This document shows positions 7,893 through 15,127 of a DNA stretch of 35,969 nucleotides, one piece after another. Position numbers and translations under genes: made by a program. Position 1 is the first letter of the stretch, and each line of letters opens with the position of its first letter. The DNA comes from Actinomycetota bacterium (GTDB lineage Bacteria; Actinomycetota; Actinomycetes; Propionibacteriales; Propionibacteriaceae). The stretch is from contig JACRAA010000041.1 in the NCBI GenBank assembly GCA_016213595.1, positions 1 through 35,969 of the forward strand, written 5' to 3'. The notes under the pieces are model-generated. The model searched no databases, was not told where the DNA came from, and was given only the letters and a program-made list of their open reading frames with translations.

Positions 7893-7940
7893 GGAGGCGC
7901 CGGAGAGCTGAGGAGGCGCCGGACAGCTGAGGAGGCTTGT
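7884..7940. repeat. Three tandem 19-bp repeats spanning the pyrB stop codon
   Basis: Units 7884-7902 and 7903-7921 are identical (GAGAGCTGAGGAGGCGCCG) and unit 7922-7940 is a degenerate third copy. The first carries the last codons and TGA of pyrB. Each holds a Shine-Dalgarno-like GAGGAGG, but no start codon follows at a useful distance. Confidence 0.9.
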
Positions 7941-7951
7941 GGCGCGCGGGC

Positions 7952-7957
7952 TACCAT
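7952..7957 (+). promoter_or_regulatory. -10 element for leaderless small membrane protein gene
   Basis: TACCAT ends seven bases before the ATG at 7965, the spacing expected for a transcript starting at the start codon. Confidence 0.45.
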
Positions 7958-7964
7958 TCCCCGC

Positions 7965-8156
7965 ATGACATTGCCTCTGCTCATGCCACTGGAGTGGCCG
8001 GTCCAGCACCCGTCGGCCATCGCCTACATCGTGCTGCTGCTGGTCCTGCCCATGAGCGTCGGGGTGATCGTGGCGCTGCTGGCCTTCGTGCCTCACTGGC
8101 GCCGCAGCCTTGACGCTCCCGAGCCTGCCGCTCAGGTGGTCCGCCGCGACTCCTGA
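7965..8156 (+). CDS. Small single-pass membrane protein of unknown function
   Basis: A 63-residue protein with one strongly hydrophobic segment (about residues 19-43: IAYIVLLLVLPMSVGVIVAL and following residues) and a basic WRR directly after it, so the C-terminal tail should lie in the cytoplasm. I do not recognise a named family. Support for coding comes from the perfectly spaced TACCAT element, GC-rich third positions and compact fit between neighbours. It lies 31 bases before the DsbA-like gene, which has its own start signal. Function is unknown. Confidence 0.6.
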   Translation: MTLPLLMPLEWPVQHPSAIAYIVLLLVLPMSVGVIVALLAFVPHWRRSLDAPEPAAQVVRRDS

Positions 8157-8174
8157 GAGGTCGGTCGTCCGTGG

Positions 8175-8180
8175 CAGAGT
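8175..8180 (+). promoter_or_regulatory. Possible -10 element for leaderless DsbA-like gene
   Basis: CAGAGT ends seven bases before the ATG at 8188. The first base deviates from TAnnnT, but the spacing matches that of the other leaderless genes in the window. Confidence 0.3.
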
Positions 8181-8187
8181 GGGCGCC

Positions 8188-8793
8188 ATGACGACTGATG
8201 TGGACTTCTGGTTCGACCCGCTCTGCCCCTGGGCCTGGATGGCCTCGCGGTGGATGCTCGAGGTCGAGAAGGTGCGGGATGTCTCCACCACCTTCCATGT
8301 CATGAGCCTCGCTGTGCTGAACTCCGGGCGGGACCTGTCCGACGACTACGTGCGGATGCTCGAGACCGAGGGCTGGATCGGGGTGAGGGCGTGCATCGCC
8401 GTCGAGCAGAGGTACGGCTCCGGCGCGCTGCGTGACTTCTACACCGCGCTGGGAACCCGCTACCACCTCGGCAAGGAGCCACGGAACGCGGAGACCGTAC
8501 GGGCAGCGCTGGCCGAGCTCGACCTCGACCCCGGGATCGCCGACGAAGCGCAGACCGACCAGTACGACGAAGCCGTCACTGCCTCACACCACGAAGGCAT
8601 GGGCCCGGTGGGGATGGATGTCGGCACCCCCGTCGTCCGCGTCAACGGGATGAGCCTCTTCGGGCCGGTCATCTCACCGGCACCCAAGGGCGAGGCCGCC
8701 GGCGACCTGTTCGACGGCTTCGTCAAGGTCACGGCGTACCCCGGGTTCTTCGAGCTCAAGCGGACCCGTACGGCAGACCCGATCTTCGACTGA
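8188..8793 (+). CDS. DsbA-family, mycothiol-dependent nitroreductase-like protein (Rv2466c family)
   Basis: A 201-residue thioredoxin-fold protein of the DsbA/FrnE type. Its start, VDFWFDPLCPWAWMASRWMLEVEKVRDV, and its end, FFELKRTRTADPIFD, closely resemble the Mycobacterium tuberculosis mycothiol-dependent reductase Rv2466c, as do the central FHVMSLAVLN and GTPVVRVNGMSLFGPV. Proteins of this group use mycothiol in redox reactions and can activate nitro-drugs. The active site is CPWA (Cys13, Ala16) instead of CPWC, so the resolving cysteine is missing; a monothiol mechanism with mycothiol would be needed. The ATG at 8188 was chosen because the homology begins there; the open frame upstream overlaps the previous gene. 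No thiol-disulfide partner is adjacent. Confidence 0.85.
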   Translation: MTTDVDFWFDPLCPWAWMASRWMLEVEKVRDVSTTFHVMSLAVLNSGRDLSDDYVRMLETEGWIGVRACIAVEQRYGSGALRDFYTALGTRYHLGKEPRNAETVRAALAELDLDPGIADEAQTDQYDEAVTASHHEGMGPVGMDVGTPVVRVNGMSLFGPVISPAPKGEAAGDLFDGFVKVTAYPGFFELKRTRTADPIFD

Positions 8794-8806
8794 CTCGCGG
8801 CGTCTG

Positions 8807-8816
8807 GGGCCGGCCC
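8807..8816 (+). terminator. GC-rich palindrome after the DsbA-like gene
   Basis: GGGCCGGCCC is a perfect ten-base palindrome 13 bases after the stop. It could act as a small hairpin terminator, but it lacks a U-tract and the loop would cost base pairs. Confidence 0.25.
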
Positions 8817-8849
8817 GGAGGTAGCGGGGCGTGGGCCAGATCGATTATG

Positions 8850-8865
8850 TTGTGGACGTCACCAA
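8850..8865. promoter_or_regulatory. Palindrome upstream of xylA, candidate operator
   Basis: TTGnnGACGTCnnCAA is a symmetric 16-base site 33 bases before the xylA ATG, next to a possible -10 TATGTT at 8846-8851. A repressor bound here would cover the transcription start. Xylose operons in actinobacteria are often controlled by a ROK-type XylR, but none is encoded in the window. Confidence 0.5.
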
Positions 8866-8898
8866 TTTACGGCCGTCACTCAACGAAGGAGCCACGGG

Positions 8899-10086
8899 AT
8901 GCCCACTGCTACCCACGAGGACAAGTTCAGCTTCGGTCTGTGGACCGTCGGGTGGGAGGCAGCGGACCCCTTCGGGCCGACGACGCGTCCCCATCTCGAC
9001 CCGATCGAGAGCGTGTACAAGCTGGCCGAGATCGGCGCGTACGGCGTGACGTTCCACGACGACGACCTCGTCCCGTTCGGCACGCCGGCCGCCGAGCGCG
9101 ACCAGATCATCGCCGCGTTCCGGAAGGCGCTGGACGAGACCGGTCTCATCGTCCCGATGGTCACGACCAACACGTTCTCGCACCCCGTCTTCAAGGACGG
9201 CGCGTTCACCTCGAACCGCCGTGAGGTCCGTCGGTACGGGCTGCGCAAGGTCATCCGCCAGGTCGACCTGGCCGCCGAGCTCGGCGCCACGACGTTCGTC
9301 ATGTGGGGCGGGCGCGAAGGCGCCGAGTACGACGGCGCGAAGGACCACGCGGCGATGCTCGACCGCTACCGCGAGGGCATCGACACGGTCGCGGCGTACA
9401 TCAAGGAGAAGGGCTACGACCTCCGCATCGCCATCGAGCCCAAGCCCAACGAGCCGCGCGGCGACATCCTGCTGCCGACGGTCGGCCACGCGCTGGGGTT
9501 CATCGCCACGCTGGAGCACGGTGACATCGTCGGGCTCAACCCCGAGGTCGGCCACGAGCAGATGGCGGGCCTCAACTACACCGCGGGCATCGCCCAGGCG
9601 CTGTGGTCGGGCAAGCTGTTCCACATCGACCTGAACGGCCAGCACGGACCCAAGTACGACCAGGACCTGGTGTTCGGGCACGGCGACCTCACCTCGGCCT
9701 TCTTCACGGTCGACCTGCTGGAGAACGGGTTCCCCAACGGCGGCCCGACCTACACGGGCCCGCGGCACTTCGACTACAAGCCCTCTCGCACCGAGGACGT
9801 CGAGGGCGTGTGGGTCTCCGCCGCCGCGAACATCCAGACGTACCTGCTGCTGAAGGAGCGGGCCCTCGCGTTCCGCGCCGACCCCGAGGTCCAGGAGGCG
9901 ATGGCTGCCTCCGGCATCTTCGAGCTCGGCGAGCCCACACTGGGCGAGGGTGAGACGGTCGCCGACCTCATCGCCTCCGGTCCCCAGGACTTCGCCGACA
10001 TCGACGTCACCGAGCTCGGCGAGAAGGGGTACGGGCACGTCCGCCTGAACCAGCTGGCCATCGAGCACATCCTCGGCGCTCGCTGA
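8899..10086 (+). CDS. xylA: Xylose isomerase
   Basis: A 395-residue class I xylose isomerase, slightly longer than the Streptomyces enzymes. The TIM-barrel active site is visible: FHDDD with His53 and Asp56, MWGGREGAE, the metal-binding IEPKPNEPRGD, GLNPEVGHEQM and HIDLNGQHGPKYDQD. It converts D-xylose to D-xylulose (and glucose to fructose in vitro). The ATG at 8899 follows a GAAGGAG sequence. Its stop overlaps the xylB ATG (TGATG), so the pair is coupled. A palindrome at 8850-8865 precedes the gene. No xylose transporter gene is next to it. Confidence 0.97.
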   Translation: MPTATHEDKFSFGLWTVGWEAADPFGPTTRPHLDPIESVYKLAEIGAYGVTFHDDDLVPFGTPAAERDQIIAAFRKALDETGLIVPMVTTNTFSHPVFKDGAFTSNRREVRRYGLRKVIRQVDLAAELGATTFVMWGGREGAEYDGAKDHAAMLDRYREGIDTVAAYIKEKGYDLRIAIEPKPNEPRGDILLPTVGHALGFIATLEHGDIVGLNPEVGHEQMAGLNYTAGIAQALWSGKLFHIDLNGQHGPKYDQDLVFGHGDLTSAFFTVDLLENGFPNGGPTYTGPRHFDYKPSRTEDVEGVWVSAAANIQTYLLLKERALAFRADPEVQEAMAASGIFELGEPTLGEGETVADLIASGPQDFADIDVTELGEKGYGHVRLNQLAIEHILGAR

Positions 10087-11510
10087 TGCCTCTCGTCGCC
10101 GGGGTGGACACGTCCACCCAGTCCTGCAAGGTCGTCGTCTGCGACGCCGAGACGGGTGAGGTGGTGCGGCAGGGCCGTGCGACCCACCCGGACGGGACGG
10201 AGGTCGCCCCGGCGCACTGGTGGCACGCCCTGCAGTCGGCGCTCGCGGAGGCGGGAGGCCTGGACGACGTCGCGGCGGTCTCCGTCGGAGGCCAGCAGCA
10301 CGGCATGGTGGCGCTCGACGAGAAGGGCGAGGTCGTCCGCGACGCGCTGCTCTGGAACGACACCCGTTCGGCCGCAGCCGCCGCGGAGCTGGTCTCCGAG
10401 CTCGGCCCCGACCACTGGGCCGCGGTGACCGGGTCGGTCCCCGTCGCCTCGTACACCGTGACCAAGCTGCGCTGGCTGCGCGACGCCGAGCCGACCCACG
10501 CCTCCCGGGTGGCGGCGGTCGCCCTGCCGCATGACTGGGTCTCCTGGCGTCTCGCCGGCTACGGCCCGGCGGCCGACTCTCCGCTCGGTCCGGACCTCGC
10601 CGCGCTCGCCACCGACCGGTCGGACGCCTCCGGGACCGGGTACTTCGACGCGACGACGAACACGTACGACCGTGACCTGCTCGTCCGTGCGCTCGGTCAC
10701 GACGTCGTGCTGCCCCGCGTCGCCTCGCCGGCGGAGGTCATCGGCACCGTCTACGGAACGGCCTGCCCGATCGGCCCTGGCGCCGGGGACAACGCCGCGG
10801 CCGCGCTCGGGCTGGGTCTCGGGGTGGGCGACGTCTCGCTGTCGCTCGGCACCTCCGGTGTGGTCGCCGCGGTGACGGCCGTACAGAGCCACGACCGGTC
10901 CGGCCTCGTCAGCGGCTTCGCGGACGCGACCGGCCACTTCCTGCCCCTCGCGTGCACGCTCAACGCCGCGAGGGTCCTCGATGCGGCCGCCGAGCTCCTC
11001 GACGTCGACCTTGACGAGCTGTCCGACCTCGCGCTGTCGGCCCCCTCAGGTGCGGGCGGGCTCGTGCTCGTCCCGTACCTGGAGGGCGAGCGGACGCCGA
11101 ACCTGCCCGACGCGACCGGCTCACTGCACGGGCTCCGGCTCGAGACGGCCTCTCGCGCGTACCTGGCGCGGGCGTTCGTCGAGGGGCTGCTGTGCGGACA
11201 GGCGGACGGGCTCGCGGCGCTCGAGAGCCAGGGGCTCGTGGCGACCCGGGTCCTCCTCGTGGGCGGGGCCGCGAAGTCGCGCGCCGTGCGCGAGATCGCG
11301 CCCCGGGTGCTCGGCGTCCCGGTGGTCGTGCCGTCGCCCGGCGAGTACGTCGCGCTAGGCGCGGCGAGGCAGGCCGCCTGGGTTCTCGCGGGAACGGCCG
11401 AGCCTCCCTCGTGGCGGCGGGCGGAGGAGGAACACTACGACGGAGCGATCGACCAGGCGCTGCGCAGCCGCTACGCCTCGGCGCGCAGCTCCTTCCTCGC
11501 CCGACCCTGA
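10086..11510 (+). CDS. xylB: Xylulokinase
   Basis: A 474-residue FGGY-family carbohydrate kinase. The N-terminal phosphate loop is GVDTSTQSCKVVVCDAETG, the middle holds GGQQHGMVALDE, and the second ATPase domain contains GAGDNAAAALGLGLGVGDVS with SLGTSGVV. It phosphorylates D-xylulose to xylulose-5-phosphate, feeding the pentose phosphate pathway. Its ATG overlaps the xylA stop by one base and it ends 10 bases before the aldose epimerase gene, so xylA-xylB-galM form one operon. Length and motif order agree with actinobacterial XylB. Confidence 0.95.
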   Translation: MPLVAGVDTSTQSCKVVVCDAETGEVVRQGRATHPDGTEVAPAHWWHALQSALAEAGGLDDVAAVSVGGQQHGMVALDEKGEVVRDALLWNDTRSAAAAAELVSELGPDHWAAVTGSVPVASYTVTKLRWLRDAEPTHASRVAAVALPHDWVSWRLAGYGPAADSPLGPDLAALATDRSDASGTGYFDATTNTYDRDLLVRALGHDVVLPRVASPAEVIGTVYGTACPIGPGAGDNAAAALGLGLGVGDVSLSLGTSGVVAAVTAVQSHDRSGLVSGFADATGHFLPLACTLNAARVLDAAAELLDVDLDELSDLALSAPSGAGGLVLVPYLEGERTPNLPDATGSLHGLRLETASRAYLARAFVEGLLCGQADGLAALESQGLVATRVLLVGGAAKSRAVREIAPRVLGVPVVVPSPGEYVALGAARQAAWVLAGTAEPPSWRRAEEEHYDGAIDQALRSRYASARSSFLARP

Positions 11511-11520
11511 AGGGACCGCC

Positions 11521-12462
11521 ATGGAGAAGGTGCGCATCGGCACCGGTGCTGTGACCGCCGAGATCTGGACGCTGGGAGCTGCTCTCAACGCCGTCTGGGT
11601 CCCGGACCGGGACGGCACGCCTGCCGATGTCGTGCTCGGACATGCCGACGAGGCGGCACGGCGGGCCGGGACGGCCTACCTGGGCGAGGTGGTCGGCCCG
11701 TACGGGAACCGCATCCGCGATGCGCGGTTCACGCTCGACGGACGGTCGTACCAGCTGGAGCAGAACTTCCTCGGGAGGCACTCGCTGCACTCGGGCAGCG
11801 CAGGCTTCCACCGTCAGGAGTGGACACTGGCCGATGTCGCTCCCGACCAGGTACGCCTCGAGCTCACCTGGTCCGACGTGACCGGCGAGCACCCAGGTCC
11901 GGTCCACGCAGCCGTCACCTACACGGCGGCGGGCGACACCCTGGCGTACGACATCGACGTGACCACCGACGTACCGACGGTCGTCAACGTCATCGCCCAC
12001 CCCTACGTCAACCTTGCCGGGGGCGGCACAGTCGAGGACCACGTGCTGAGCATCGACGCCGACGCGTACCTCCCTGTCGACGACGAGCTCATCCCCACCA
12101 CCGAGGCGCCTGCCCCGGTCGCGGGCAGGTTCGACCTTCGCCGGGGCCGGACAGTCGCCGACATCGTCGCCCAGGGCGGCCTCGACCACTGCTTCGTCCT
12201 CAACGGGACGGGACTGCGCCACGTCGCCTCGCTGGTGGACCCCTCGTCGGGGCGGCGCCTGGACATCGCCACCGACGAGCCGGGACTGCAGGTCTTCGAC
12301 GGCAGGGGACTCGACGCCGTCGGTCACCGTGCGTACGGCGGACTGGCCATGGAGACCCAGCAGTTCCCCGACGCCCCGAACCGTCCGGACTTCCCCAGCA
12401 CCGTGCTGCGGCCCGGCGAGCGCCGCACGTCGCACACGCTCTGGACCTTCTCCGCCGGCTGA
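11521..12462 (+). CDS. galM: Aldose 1-epimerase (mutarotase)
   Basis: A 313-residue GalM-type mutarotase. Recognisable blocks are GPYGNRIRDARFTLDGRSYQLEQN, then HSLHSGSAGFHRQEW (substrate His), NVIAHPYVNLAG with the catalytic His and DHCFVLNGTG, and an ending GLAMETQQFPDAPNRPDFPSTVL with the conserved Glu. It interconverts alpha and beta anomers of aldoses. As the third gene of the xylose operon it probably acts on xylose, delivering the anomer used by XylA. The ATG follows AAGGGA. Confidence 0.93.
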   Translation: MEKVRIGTGAVTAEIWTLGAALNAVWVPDRDGTPADVVLGHADEAARRAGTAYLGEVVGPYGNRIRDARFTLDGRSYQLEQNFLGRHSLHSGSAGFHRQEWTLADVAPDQVRLELTWSDVTGEHPGPVHAAVTYTAAGDTLAYDIDVTTDVPTVVNVIAHPYVNLAGGGTVEDHVLSIDADAYLPVDDELIPTTEAPAPVAGRFDLRRGRTVADIVAQGGLDHCFVLNGTGLRHVASLVDPSSGRRLDIATDEPGLQVFDGRGLDAVGHRAYGGLAMETQQFPDAPNRPDFPSTVLRPGERRTSHTLWTFSAG

Positions 12463-12504
12463 CGACTCCTGCCCGGACCAGGTGCAGCGGACAGCCCCAC
12501 CTGA

Positions 12505-12510
12505 CAGGAT
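12505..12510 (+). promoter_or_regulatory. Possible -10 element for leaderless rpiB
   Basis: CAGGAT ends seven bases before the rpiB ATG. No convincing ribosome site precedes the gene, which supports a leaderless transcript independent of the xylose operon. Confidence 0.35.
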
Positions 12511-12517
12511 GTGACGC

Positions 12518-12982
12518 ATGCGCGTACACATCGCTACCGATCACGCCGCCTTCGAAACCAAGCAGTTCCTCGTGGAGTCGCTGCGGGCCAAGGGCTACGA
12601 GATCGTCGACCACGGCGCGGCCACCCTGGACCCTGATGACGACTACCCGGCCACGGTCATCCCGTGCGCGGAGGCTGTACGGGACGACCCGGGCTCGCTC
12701 GGCGTCGTCCTGGGCGGGTCCGGCAACGGCGAGCAGATGGCCGCGAACAAGGTCAAGGGGATCCGGGCCGCGCTCGCGTACGACGTGACGACCGCACAGC
12801 TCGCCCGTGAGCACAACGACGCCCATGTCGTCGCCCTCGGCGGCCGGATGCACACGCTGCCGGAGGCGCTCGGCATCGTGCTGGTGTTCCTCGAGACGCC
12901 GTTCTCGCAGGACGCTCGCCACCAGCGCCGGATCGACCTCATCTCCGGCTACGAGAGCAGCGGCGAGGTCAGGCCTGTGTGA
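12518..12982 (+). CDS. rpiB: Ribose-5-phosphate isomerase B
   Basis: A 154-residue RpiB/LacAB-family isomerase interconverting ribose-5-phosphate and ribulose-5-phosphate. The start MRVHIATDHAAFETK and the loop GGSGNGEQMAANKVKG (residues 66-81) match the actinobacterial type, in which Glu72 takes the role of the catalytic cysteine of E. coli RpiB. His9 and Asp8 of the phosphate/substrate site are present. It follows the xylose operon by 55 bases and links it to the pentose phosphate pathway. Its 3' end overlaps the convergent 59-aa gene by 14 bases. The neighbouring Nei/Fpg glycosylase is a pairing I recall from other actinomycetes. Confidence 0.96.
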   Translation: MRVHIATDHAAFETKQFLVESLRAKGYEIVDHGAATLDPDDDYPATVIPCAEAVRDDPGSLGVVLGGSGNGEQMAANKVKGIRAALAYDVTTAQLAREHNDAHVVALGGRMHTLPEALGIVLVFLETPFSQDARHQRRIDLISGYESSGEVRPV

Positions 12983-13148
12983 CCCGTCCGATCCGACGAC
13001 GGACGATCTTGGCAGCCAGCTGAGCGGCTCGGGCAAGCTGTTCAGGGTCAGGACGTGAGACGTCGCGGGCACGGACGGCCCGGCCCATGGACACCAGTCC
13101 CGAGATGCCGTCGCGGCCGAAGCGCTGCTCCGGCTCCTGGGCTGACAT
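12969..13148 (-). CDS. Small conserved-looking protein, 59 aa, unknown function
   Basis: A short frame reads MSAQEPEQRFGRDGISGLV at the start and AAKIVRRRIGRVTQA at the end. It has no hydrophobic segment and a strongly basic C-terminus (KIVRRRIGR). Evidence for coding is a TACGCT -10 exactly seven bases before its ATG, good codon use, and placement that explains the gap between rpiB and the glycosylase gene. Its end overlaps the rpiB end by 14 bases in convergent orientation, and it is divergent from nei. I do not recognise the family. The basic tail may bind nucleic acid, which is only a guess. Confidence 0.7.
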   Translation of the reverse strand: MSAQEPEQRFGRDGISGLVSMGRAVRARDVSRPDPEQLARAAQLAAKIVRRRIGRVTQA

Positions 13149-13155
13149 GGCTGAG

Positions 13156-13161
13156 AGCGTA
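13156..13161 (-). promoter_or_regulatory. -10 element for the leaderless 59-aa gene
   Basis: The minus strand reads TACGCT, ending seven bases before the ATG at 13148. It is back-to-back with the nei promoter element. Confidence 0.5.
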
Positions 13162-13183
13162 CGTCCCTGTGGGCCCGGACGCC

Positions 13184-13189
13184 TAGGCT
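13184..13189 (+). promoter_or_regulatory. -10 element of the nei/fpg-like gene
   Basis: TAGGCT lies 20 bases before the GTG start, giving a leader of roughly 14 bases that carries the GAAAGGGGG ribosome site. Confidence 0.4.
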
Positions 13190-13209
13190 GGCGCCGGAAA
13201 GGGGGCAGC

Positions 13210-14097
13210 GTGCCGGAGGGACATCACATCCACCGTCTCGCGCTCGACCTCGAGAGGGCGTACGGAGCGCGTCCGGTGCGGGTGTCGAGCCCGCAGGGAC
13301 GGTTCGCCGAGGCAGCGGAGCTGCTCGACGGCGCGGTCCTCGAGAGGGCCTGGGCGGTGGGGAAGCACCTGTTCATCCAGTTCACCGGCGACCGCGTCGT
13401 CCACGTCCACCTCGGCCTGATCGGCAAGCTTCGCCCCTTCCCCTGGCCCGGCGGTCCCGGACAGGTGCGGCTGCGTGTCGGGACGCCCGACGCCGGTGTC
13501 CACGACCTGTCCGGCCCGCAGACCTGCGAGCTCATCTCCCCGGAGGAAGCCGCGGCCGTCGCCGCCGCCTCGGGTCCCGACCCGCTCGACCCGGCGTCCG
13601 ACCGGGAACGCGCGTGGGCCCGCCTGCACCGGTCGAGCAAGACAGTGGCGGCACTGCTCATGGACCAGTCGATCTTCGCGGGCGTCGGCAACATCTACCG
13701 CGCGGAGGTGCTGTTCCGCGCCGGCGTCGACCCGTTCCTCCCCGGAAGGCGGCTGCCGCGTCCGACGTTCGACGCCATGTGGTCCGACCTCGTCGCGCTC
13801 ATGCCCCAGGGGGTCATCGACGACCGGATCGACACGGTACGGTTCGAGCACAGCCCTGAGGCCACGGGCCGGGCGCCCCGGGTCGACCGGCACGGCGGCG
13901 AGGTCTACGTGTACCGCCGGCACGAGCAGGGGTGCCTCGTGTGCGGAACGCCGGTTCGCCTCGAGCTCCACGCCGCGCGCAACCTGTACTGGTGCCCCCG
14001 CTGCCAGCCGGCCGGGGCCGACGGGACGACGAGACGCCGCCCGCGGTCGAGGAAGGTGGCCCCACAGCAGGCCTCCGGCGGGACCACCCGGAGCTGA
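13210..14097 (+). CDS. nei: Fpg/Nei-family DNA glycosylase/AP lyase
   Basis: A 295-residue base-excision repair enzyme. After removal of Met the chain begins Pro-Glu-Gly-His, the family's catalytic N-terminal proline and glutamate. The helix-two-turn-helix region contains LMDQSIFAGVGNIYRAEVLF, and a C-terminal zinc finger has Cys242-x2-Cys245 and Cys262-x2-Cys265. It removes oxidised bases and cleaves the abasic site. PEGHHIHRLA favours the Nei2/endonuclease VIII branch over MutM (which starts PELPEVE). The GTG at 13210 is fixed by the required Pro-Glu and preceded by GAAAGGGGG; the frame upstream to 13087 is not coding. A basic tail (RRRPRSRK) follows the finger. Confidence 0.93.
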   Translation: MPEGHHIHRLALDLERAYGARPVRVSSPQGRFAEAAELLDGAVLERAWAVGKHLFIQFTGDRVVHVHLGLIGKLRPFPWPGGPGQVRLRVGTPDAGVHDLSGPQTCELISPEEAAAVAAASGPDPLDPASDRERAWARLHRSSKTVAALLMDQSIFAGVGNIYRAEVLFRAGVDPFLPGRRLPRPTFDAMWSDLVALMPQGVIDDRIDTVRFEHSPEATGRAPRVDRHGGEVYVYRRHEQGCLVCGTPVRLELHAARNLYWCPRCQPAGADGTTRRRPRSRKVAPQQASGGTTRS

Positions 14098-14160
14098 CCG
14101 ACTTCACCTCGTCACTCGTCAACACCTGGCTCGTCCGGGACGGATCCCGGGTGGCGCGGC

Positions 14161-14166
14161 TAGCGT
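14161..14166 (+). promoter_or_regulatory. -10 element for leaderless hexose-6-phosphate mutarotase gene
   Basis: TAGCGT ends six bases before the ATG at 14173, and no ribosome site is present. Confidence 0.45.
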
Positions 14167-14172
14167 GGCCTC

Positions 14173-15000
14173 ATGACACTTGACGCCGCGCGCGAGGTCC
14201 GTACAGCCCGGTCTGTCGCCGAGGTGTACGACTACGGCGCCCACGTGTGGTCCTGGCAGCTGGACGGGCAGCCGGTGCTGTGGACCAGTGCCGAGTCCAT
14301 GTCCGAGCCGGGCAAGCCGCTGCGCGGCGGCGTCCCCATCTGCTGGCCGTGGTTCGGCCCCGGTCGCAGCGGCGACCGCACCCCGGCCCACGGGTTGGCG
14401 AGGATCAACACCTGGACCTTCACTCGTCTGCAGGAGACGTCCCAGGGGACTCTCCTGAGCTACCGGCTCACTGCCCAGGACGTGCCGAACGCATTGCCCG
14501 GCAGCGACTGGGTGGCCACGTACGAGGTCACTGTCGCCGACCACCTCGAGCTCGCGCTCACTATCGAGAACACCGGCTCGACGCCGTTCTCGTACGAGGT
14601 CGCGCTGCACACCTACCTCACCGTCGGCGACGTGCGGCAGGTCACTGTGGCCGGGCTCGACGGCGCGTCGTACCTGGACAAGGTCACCGGGCGGCATGAG
14701 CAGCAGGGCGGCGACATCACCATCACGGGGGAGACCGACCGGGTGTACGACCACGGTGGGGAGATCGTCGTGAGCGACCCTCTCCTGGGCCGTCGACTCC
14801 TTATCCGCGCCGAGGGTGCCGCCAACACGGTCGTCTGGAACCCCTGGGTGGCCAAGTCCGCAGCCATGCCCGACTTCGGCGACGACGAGTGGACGGGCAT
14901 GCTCTGCGTCGAGGCCGGGAACGTGCTGGAGCATGCTGTCACCCTGCCCGTCGGAGCGTCGGCAACCGTCCGGTACCGTCTGTCCACGGAGACCTCGTAA
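14173..15000 (+). CDS. D-hexose-6-phosphate mutarotase (YeaD-like)
   Basis: A 275-residue galactose-mutarotase-fold protein of the glucose-6-phosphate 1-epimerase group. Diagnostic blocks are LRGGVPICWPWFGPG and TPAHGLARINTW, followed by SYEVALHTYLTVGDV (His of the active site) and VVWNPWVAKSAAMPDFGDDEW. It equilibrates anomers of hexose-6-phosphates in the cytoplasm. It differs from the GalM-type enzyme at 11521-12462 in having the PICWPWFG block, so the two mutarotases probably serve phosphorylated and free sugars respectively. The ATG at 14173 is supported by the TAGCGT element directly before it. Confidence 0.9.
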   Translation: MTLDAAREVRTARSVAEVYDYGAHVWSWQLDGQPVLWTSAESMSEPGKPLRGGVPICWPWFGPGRSGDRTPAHGLARINTWTFTRLQETSQGTLLSYRLTAQDVPNALPGSDWVATYEVTVADHLELALTIENTGSTPFSYEVALHTYLTVGDVRQVTVAGLDGASYLDKVTGRHEQQGGDITITGETDRVYDHGGEIVVSDPLLGRRLLIRAEGAANTVVWNPWVAKSAAMPDFGDDEWTGMLCVEAGNVLEHAVTLPVGASATVRYRLSTETS

Positions 15001-15040
15001 TCGTTTTCATCGTTTCGGTAACAATTCATGCACGATCCTG

Positions 15041-15052
15041 GCAAGCGCTTGC
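15041..15052. promoter_or_regulatory. LacI-type operator upstream of the sugar-binding lipoprotein gene
   Basis: GCAAGCGCTTGC is a perfect 12-base palindrome with the CG centre typical of LacI/GalR-family operators. It lies 75 bases before the lipoprotein ATG, just upstream of a possible -10 TACTAT at 15082-15087. The LacI-type protein at 970-1989 is the only such regulator in the window and is a candidate binder. Confidence 0.65.
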
Positions 15053-15081
15053 AAAGCGTGGTCCAGGGCGAATTCACCTCG

Positions 15082-15087
15082 TACTAT
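15082..15087 (+). promoter_or_regulatory. Putative -10 of the sugar-binding lipoprotein gene
   Basis: TACTAT is a good -10 match 40 bases upstream of the ATG. The LacI-type palindrome would sit near position -48 relative to the predicted start. Confidence 0.4.
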
Positions 15088-15127
15088 CTGCCCCGAAGGG
15101 GTACCTCGAACATCACACGGAGGATCA

